Source: Erysipelotrichaceae bacterium
GTDB lineage: Bacteria; Bacillota_I; Bacilli_A; Erysipelotrichales; Erysipelotrichaceae
DNA length: 18,238 nucleotides
NCBI GenBank assembly: GCA_003520745.1
Contig: DOUE01000030.1
Location: forward strand, 265-18,502
Direction of reading: 5' to 3'
The notes under the pieces are model-generated. The model did no database searches and was not told the DNA's origin. It worked only from the letters and a program-made list of their open reading frames with translations. Both the position numbers and the translations under genes were made by a program. Shown one piece after another: positions 15,266 to 18,238 of the stretch (positions are counted from its first letter, which is position 1; each line of letters starts with the position of its first letter).

Positions 15266-15808
15266 ATGACCTCGAACGTACCGATCAACCCTATTGTCAT
15301 TTTGCATATGATGAGCGGACAGAAGATCAAAATCGAATTGTACCCGCAAATCGCCCCCAACACCGTCAATAATTTTGTCAGTTTATGTAAGAAAGGGTTT
15401 TATAACGGTTTGATTTTCCACCGCATCATCCCCGGTTTCATGATTCAAGGCGGCGACCCGACAGGGACGGGGACCGGAGGTCCCGGTTATTCGATCCCCG
15501 GTGAATTCAAGTTCAACGGATTCGAAAACAACCTGAAACATACCTTGGGTGTCGTCTCCATGGCACGCTCCTCGCATCCTGACAGCGCCGGCAGCCAGTT
15601 CTTCATCATGGTGGCCGATGCGCCGAGTCTGGATGGACAATACGCCGCATTCGGTAAAGTAATCCAAGGCTTGGACGCGGCGCTTGAAATCGCCAAACAA
15701 CCCCGGGATGCGAAAGACCGTCCCCTGAAACCGCAAACCATCCGGAACGTGACGATCGATACCTACCTGGGTACCTATCCCGAACCGAAGAAGTCAAGTC
15801 TCCGCTAG
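15266..15808 (+). CDS. Cyclophilin-type peptidyl-prolyl cis-trans isomerase (copy 2)
   Basis: A 180-residue cytoplasmic cyclophilin closely similar to the preceding gene. It has the same 'FHRIIPGFMIQGG', 'GTGTGGPGYSI', 'HPDSAGSQFFIMVADAP' and 'LDGQYAAFGKVI' blocks and the same ending ('YPEPKK'). Active-site residues are R53, F58, Q61, Q111 and F112. S121 stands at the cyclosporin tryptophan position. The differences are concentrated in the N-terminus, in 'KFNGFENN' against 'SYNHIPND', and in the last third. The pair is best explained as a tandem duplication that has since diverged. It is transcribed from its own promoter and ends in its own terminator. Confidence 0.95.
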   Translation: MTSNVPINPIVILHMMSGQKIKIELYPQIAPNTVNNFVSLCKKGFYNGLIFHRIIPGFMIQGGDPTGTGTGGPGYSIPGEFKFNGFENNLKHTLGVVSMARSSHPDSAGSQFFIMVADAPSLDGQYAAFGKVIQGLDAALEIAKQPRDAKDRPLKPQTIRNVTIDTYLGTYPEPKKSSLR

Positions 15809-15819
15809 GAGGCTTTTTT
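15796..15819 (+). terminator. Intrinsic terminator after cyclophilin copy 2
   Basis: AAGTCTCC pairs with GGAGGCTT (8-bp stem with one T-G pair, GCTA loop) and is followed by further T residues to 15819. The TAG stop lies in the loop and right arm. Confidence 0.85.
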
Positions 15820-15823
15820 CATG

Positions 15824-15850
15824 AAAAGAAGCGGTGATGCACCGCTTCTA
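15824..15850 (-). terminator. Intrinsic terminator of the TetR/flavoprotein operon
   Basis: AGAAGCGGTG (15827-15836) and CACCGCTTCT (15840-15849) form a perfect 10-bp stem with a 3-nt loop. On the - strand it is followed by a TTT tract. It overlaps the flavoprotein stop codon and stands back to back with the cyclophilin terminator. Confidence 0.85.
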
Positions 15851-16561
15851 GAAGGGTTTGGCTCCGTTTAGCCAACCCTGGTTTTCCCAGTGATTACGAT
15901 CGGTTAGATTGTAATCATTCTTCTTCATCATCCCGCTCATCATCCAAAAGAAGATCCGGGTAAACAAAGTAACGCGCTCTTTTTCTTTCAGCTGGACCGC
16001 TTTTTCGATTTTTCGCGCATTGCGGTCAACCGACTTCTCGATCTTCGCTCTTCGCTTCGCATCGACATCTTCCCATTTCAAGGCGGAAACCGCATACTTG
16101 CCTTTAAAAATGGTGCGTACACCCCAGAATTTGAGGCTGTTGACCATCGTTTTCGTCGTATGCCCCAACCCAGCCCCCGCCGTGGTGACGATGGTCAACG
16201 CTGTTTTTTGAAACATGACCGACTCGGGACGATGGCTCATCCACATGAAACAAAGATGGTCCAACAACGCCTTCATCGAACCGCTCACATCCATGCCATA
16301 GACCGGGGAAGTCAATATGATCAAATCGGAGGCCTTCAGCGCGGATACGATCGGATCGACATGCTGGAAGTGGGGGCAATTCTTCTCGCCACGGGTGATG
16401 CAACCGAAGCAACCGACACAAAACGAAGGCATGTCTTTGGGTAGCGTGAATTCCGTGACCTGGATCTCTTGATTTTTCGCGAGTTGTTTGAGATAGAGTT
16501 GGGCGACATTCCACGTGCTCCCGTGGCGGGCGTTTGAGTAAACGACGGTGATTTTCATCAT
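15848..16561 (-). CDS. Flavodoxin-fold FMN oxidoreductase with Fe-S-like cysteine motif
   Basis: A 237-residue flavodoxin-like protein of the NADPH-dependent FMN reductase/iron-sulfur flavoprotein group, probably a cytoplasmic redox enzyme. The FMN phosphate region is 'YSNARHGSTWNVA' (8-20) and the second flavin loop is 'TSPVYGMDVSGSMKALLDH' (84-102). Between them is CX2CX2CX7C (C48, C51, C54, C62), the spacing that binds a [4Fe-4S] cluster in archaeal iron-sulfur flavoproteins. About 90 residues after the core (150-237) are basic and then contain a hydrophobic stretch 'FTRIFFWMMSGMM', which could touch the membrane. ATG 16561 overlaps the TetR stop (ATGA). GGAGG (16566-16570) is four bases from it but seven from the second ATG at 16558, so either could be the start. 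Cluster binding is inference. Confidence 0.87.
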   Translation of the reverse strand: MMKITVVYSNARHGSTWNVAQLYLKQLAKNQEIQVTEFTLPKDMPSFCVGCFGCITRGEKNCPHFQHVDPIVSALKASDLIILTSPVYGMDVSGSMKALLDHLCFMWMSHRPESVMFQKTALTIVTTAGAGLGHTTKTMVNSLKFWGVRTIFKGKYAVSALKWEDVDAKRRAKIEKSVDRNARKIEKAVQLKEKERVTLFTRIFFWMMSGMMKKNDYNLTDRNHWENQGWLNGAKPF

Positions 16562-17199
16562 GCATCCTCCGGTTTCTTACCATAGACGGTATTGAAGTGG
16601 CGTACATGCCGCAAGAAGAGGGAACGGGCTTCGTCCAGACTTGCCGCATCGTTGTCGAATTTATAGAAAATCAGGAAGATGGGGGAGAAGAAGGCCAAGG
16701 CGAGGGCGTACGGGTCGCACTCGATGAAGTTTCCCGATGCGATCAAGGCGTGAAAGAGGTGGGATTGGAATTCCAGGCTTTCATTAAAGGAAACATCACG
16801 GTAGATCTTGGCGATCTCCGGACTACGGTATTGTTCCATCGTCAGCATCCGTCTGAGCTTCACATTGATCTCATCGACGAAATAGAACTCGAAGATCGGT
16901 GCGCACATAAGTTCAAAGGCTTCGTTGGACATGTTCTTGTACATGTCCACCGTACGGTCATCGACGACGAACTTCTTATCTTCACCGGTGACGTTCATTT
17001 GATTGAAGAACTCCTCTCCCCGTGTCGCATACTCCCGCAGGATATCGTCGAAGATGTCCTGCTTGTTTTTAAAGTGGTTGTAGAGGGAACTCTCTTTGAT
17101 GCCGACCGCCCTGGCAATGTCGCGGACCGAAATGGAATCATAGCCTTTGGTGGAGAACAGGGTCAGTGCCTCGTGGCGTATTTTTTCTTTGGTGTTCAT
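16558..17199 (-). CDS. TetR-family transcriptional regulator
   Basis: A 213-residue repressor-type regulator. The N-terminal TetR HTH is clear: 'IRHEALTLFSTKGYDSISV', 'RDIARAVGIKESSLYNHF' (26-43) and 'KNKQDIFDDIL' (44-54). The C-terminal ligand-binding part is variable, as usual, and gives no ligand. The ribosome binding site GGAGGG is built from the last codons of the upstream membrane-protein gene, one base away. The stop overlaps the flavoprotein start. Two matching palindromes in the promoter of this operon are the obvious binding sites, so the gene is probably autoregulated. An inducer that the flavoprotein or membrane protein handles would fit the layout. Confidence 0.93.
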   Translation of the reverse strand: MNTKEKIRHEALTLFSTKGYDSISVRDIARAVGIKESSLYNHFKNKQDIFDDILREYATRGEEFFNQMNVTGEDKKFVVDDRTVDMYKNMSNEAFELMCAPIFEFYFVDEINVKLRRMLTMEQYRSPEIAKIYRDVSFNESLEFQSHLFHALIASGNFIECDPYALALAFFSPIFLIFYKFDNDAASLDEARSLFLRHVRHFNTVYGKKPEDA

Positions 17200-17200
17200 G

Positions 17201-17587
17201 TTACCCTCCGATCAAGAATGCGATGCGCGATGCTTCGATGACGACGACCTTGAAGACGAAGAGAATCGTGATCCCAAGAAACAAGGTTCTGCGCTGCTTA
17301 CGAAGAAACAGGGCGAGGAATCCGCCAAGGAACATCAACATCCCCGCGATCGAACAGACACTCGACTGAAGGGACGTCATCGCAAACAAGGCGTCGGGGG
17401 TTGCATAGGCGTCGCGCATGGCGGATAGGAAGCTGACCGACGTCCCGAGGACGATGAAGGAGAGGATGACGCGACCCCACCGGGGTTCGCGTTGAGAAGT
17501 GAGCGAGCGAACACTCAAAATAAGGCAGAGAACGACGAGAACCGTCGTGGCGATGGCGTAGAAATCCGAGAAGTAAAGGTCGATCAT
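17201..17587 (-). CDS. Unrecognised small four-helix membrane protein
   Basis: I do not recognise this 128-residue protein. It has four hydrophobic segments, at about 8-26, 38-56, 75-96 and 102-120, joined by short charged loops ('RSLTSQREPRWGR' and 'LRKQRR'). The positive loops suggest both termini face outside or are very short. There is no signal peptidase site and no known motif. It is the first gene of the operon with the TetR regulator and the flavoprotein. It starts at ATG 17587 with an AGAGGG site, just downstream of the double operator. Its expression should therefore be controlled by the TetR protein. A role in transport or sensing of the inducer is possible but unproven. Confidence 0.8.
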   Translation of the reverse strand: MIDLYFSDFYAIATTVLVVLCLILSVRSLTSQREPRWGRVILSFIVLGTSVSFLSAMRDAYATPDALFAMTSLQSSVCSIAGMLMFLGGFLALFLRKQRRTLFLGITILFVFKVVVIEASRIAFLIGG

Positions 17588-17590
17588 AGT

Positions 17591-17657
17591 CCCTCTTAAC
17601 TGTACTAACAGTTGTTAGTATGAGTATAGACTAACAACTGTTAGTCTGTCAAGAGGG
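17591..17657. repeat. 67-bp quasi-palindrome enclosing both operators
   Basis: CCCTCTT (17591-17597) and AAGAGGG (17651-17657) form outer arms. Inside them the two 16-bp operators are exact reverse complements of each other, so the whole region is one large inverted repeat. The spacers next to the arms are six and five bases, and the centre is 10 bases. Confidence 0.85.
17603..17652 (-). promoter_or_regulatory. TetR-operon promoter with two palindromic operators
   Basis: On the - strand TTGACA (-35, 17647-17652), an 18-base spacer and TATACT (-10, 17623-17628). One operator, ACTAACA-AC-TGTTAGT (17630-17645 on the + strand, extendable to 17628-17647), fills the spacer. The second, ACTAACA-GT-TGTTAGT (17604-17619, extendable to 17603-17620), lies just downstream of the -10 over the expected start of transcription. 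Their centres are 26 bp apart. Binding at either would block RNA polymerase. Confidence 0.88.
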
Positions 17658-17662
17658 TTTTC

Positions 17663-17687
17663 ATAAAAAAATCCGGTTTCCCGGATT
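17663..17687 (-). terminator. Intrinsic terminator of the kbl gene
   Basis: AATCCGG (17670-17676) and CCGGATT (17681-17687) form a 7-bp stem around a 4-nt loop. On the - strand the stem runs into a T tract of seven. It overlaps the kbl stop codon and sits 11 bases from the -35 of the TetR operon. Confidence 0.88.
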
Positions 17688-18238
17688 AAATGATACTTAG
17701 TTCTTTCGCGACCTTGATGAAGACGTTTACGGCTTCATCCAACTGTCCTTTCGTATGCGCTGCGCTGACCATGACGCGCAGCCGCGCTTTGCCTTTCGGT
17801 ACGGTCGGGAAGATGATGGGGGAAACAAAGACGCCGTTCTCGAAGAGCTTCTTCGAGAACACCATCGTCTTGGCTTCGTCGTACACGAAGACCGGGGTGA
17901 TCGGCGATTCGCTGTGACCGATATCGAATCCGGCTTCCTTCATCTTCGCTTTGAAGTAATCCCCGTTCTCCCACAGCGTTTTGGTGTATTCATCGGATTC
18001 CTGAAGCATCTTCACGGCTTCGATGAGAGAACCGACCACCGAAGGCGGAAGGTTGGTGGAGAAGAGTAAAGGTCGGGCACGATGGCTGAGCCATTCTTTC
18101 ATCACCGCTCTCCCGGCCACATAGCCGCCGATCGCCCCGAAGGCTTTCGACAAGGTGCCGATCGTAAAGTCGATGCGGCCATGGAGATGGAAGTGGTCGA
18201 CGGTCCCCCGTCCGTTCTCCCCCAATACCCCCGAGCCG
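17686..18238 (-). CDS. kbl: Glycine C-acetyltransferase / 2-amino-3-ketobutyrate CoA ligase (partial)
   Basis: The C-terminal 183 residues or so of an alpha-oxoamine synthase of about 395 residues. The frame stays open to the window edge, so the TTG at 18225 is not the start. It reads 'GSGVLGENGRGTVDHF', then 'DFTIGTLSKAFGAIGGYVAG', in which the lysine carries PLP. Later blocks are 'RPLLFSTNLPP', 'ESPITPVFV', 'SPIIFPTVPKGKARLR' and 'SAAHTKGQLDEA'. These match Bacillus Kbl more closely than BioF (8-amino-7-oxononanoate synthase), the main alternative. With threonine dehydrogenase the enzyme splits threonine into glycine and acetyl-CoA. A tdh partner would have to be off the right edge, because a terminator follows directly. 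Confidence 0.9.
   Translation of the reverse strand, partial: GSGVLGENGRGTVDHFHLHGRIDFTIGTLSKAFGAIGGYVAGRAVMKEWLSHRARPLLFSTNLPPSVVGSLIEAVKMLQESDEYTKTLWENGDYFKAKMKEAGFDIGHSESPITPVFVYDEAKTMVFSKKLFENGVFVSPIIFPTVPKGKARLRVMVSAAHTKGQLDEAVNVFIKVAKELSII

Noticed and set aside
16597..17241. A 214-codon + strand open frame opposite the TetR gene.
   Set aside because: The TetR HTH is unmistakable on the other strand, and the + strand translation has no family resemblance.
17603..17652. The paired palindromes considered as a recombination attachment site or a short CRISPR-like repeat.
   Set aside because: There are only two copies, they overlap a good -35/-10 promoter of a TetR operon, and no integrase or cas gene is nearby, so operators are the simpler reading.

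Overview
The window (roughly half G+C) looks like part of the chromosome of a Bacillota-type bacterium. The evidence is strong AGGAGG-type ribosome binding sites, extended -10 promoters (TGnTATAAT), compact U-tailed hairpin terminators, a PTS component, a YesM/YesN-type two-component pair, an MsmE-like lipoprotein/permease set with no ATPase gene, and CcpA-like operators. TGA is a stop codon here and tryptophan is TGG. I cannot assign a genus. A deep-branching Mollicutes-related or Erysipelotrichia-like lineage would fit, but this is an impression only. There is no rRNA, tRNA, CRISPR array, insertion sequence or phage gene. No gap between genes exceeds about 215 bases.

Region 1 (1-3999, + strand): the 3' part of an anaerobic L-ascorbate (ula) operon. 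It holds UlaG lactonase (5' end outside the window), a UlaC-type EIIA, an unrecognised 342-residue protein that reads as a seven-bladed beta-propeller, UlaF and UlaE. An internal terminator separates the lactonase/EIIA genes from the propeller and the two epimerases. The membrane PTS parts (UlaA, UlaB) and the decarboxylase UlaD are not in the window.

Region 2 (4000-6970): a DUF454 membrane protein, then a convergent pair (DUF1294 protein and an M24 aminopeptidase), then a ROK-family sugar kinase whose promoter carries a cre-like operator.

Region 3 (6971-14525, + strand): an inducible carbohydrate uptake locus. It contains a sensor kinase, an AraC-type response regulator, a sugar-binding lipoprotein, two ABC permeases and a cytoplasmic GH5 glycosidase with a C-terminal beta-sandwich module. 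The kinase/regulator pair, and the permease-permease-GH5 set, are each translationally coupled by short overlaps. A strong hairpin after the binding protein probably lowers expression of the genes after it. The ROK kinase just upstream could phosphorylate the released sugar.

Region 4 (14526-15820, + strand): two tandem cyclophilin peptidyl-prolyl isomerases, each with its own promoter and terminator.

Region 5 (15824-18238, - strand): a three-gene operon of a four-helix membrane protein, a TetR regulator and a flavoprotein with a CX2CX2CX7C cysteine motif. It is driven by one promoter in which two 16-bp operators bracket the -10 box inside a large inverted repeat. Last comes the C-terminal part of a 2-amino-3-ketobutyrate CoA ligase (Kbl).
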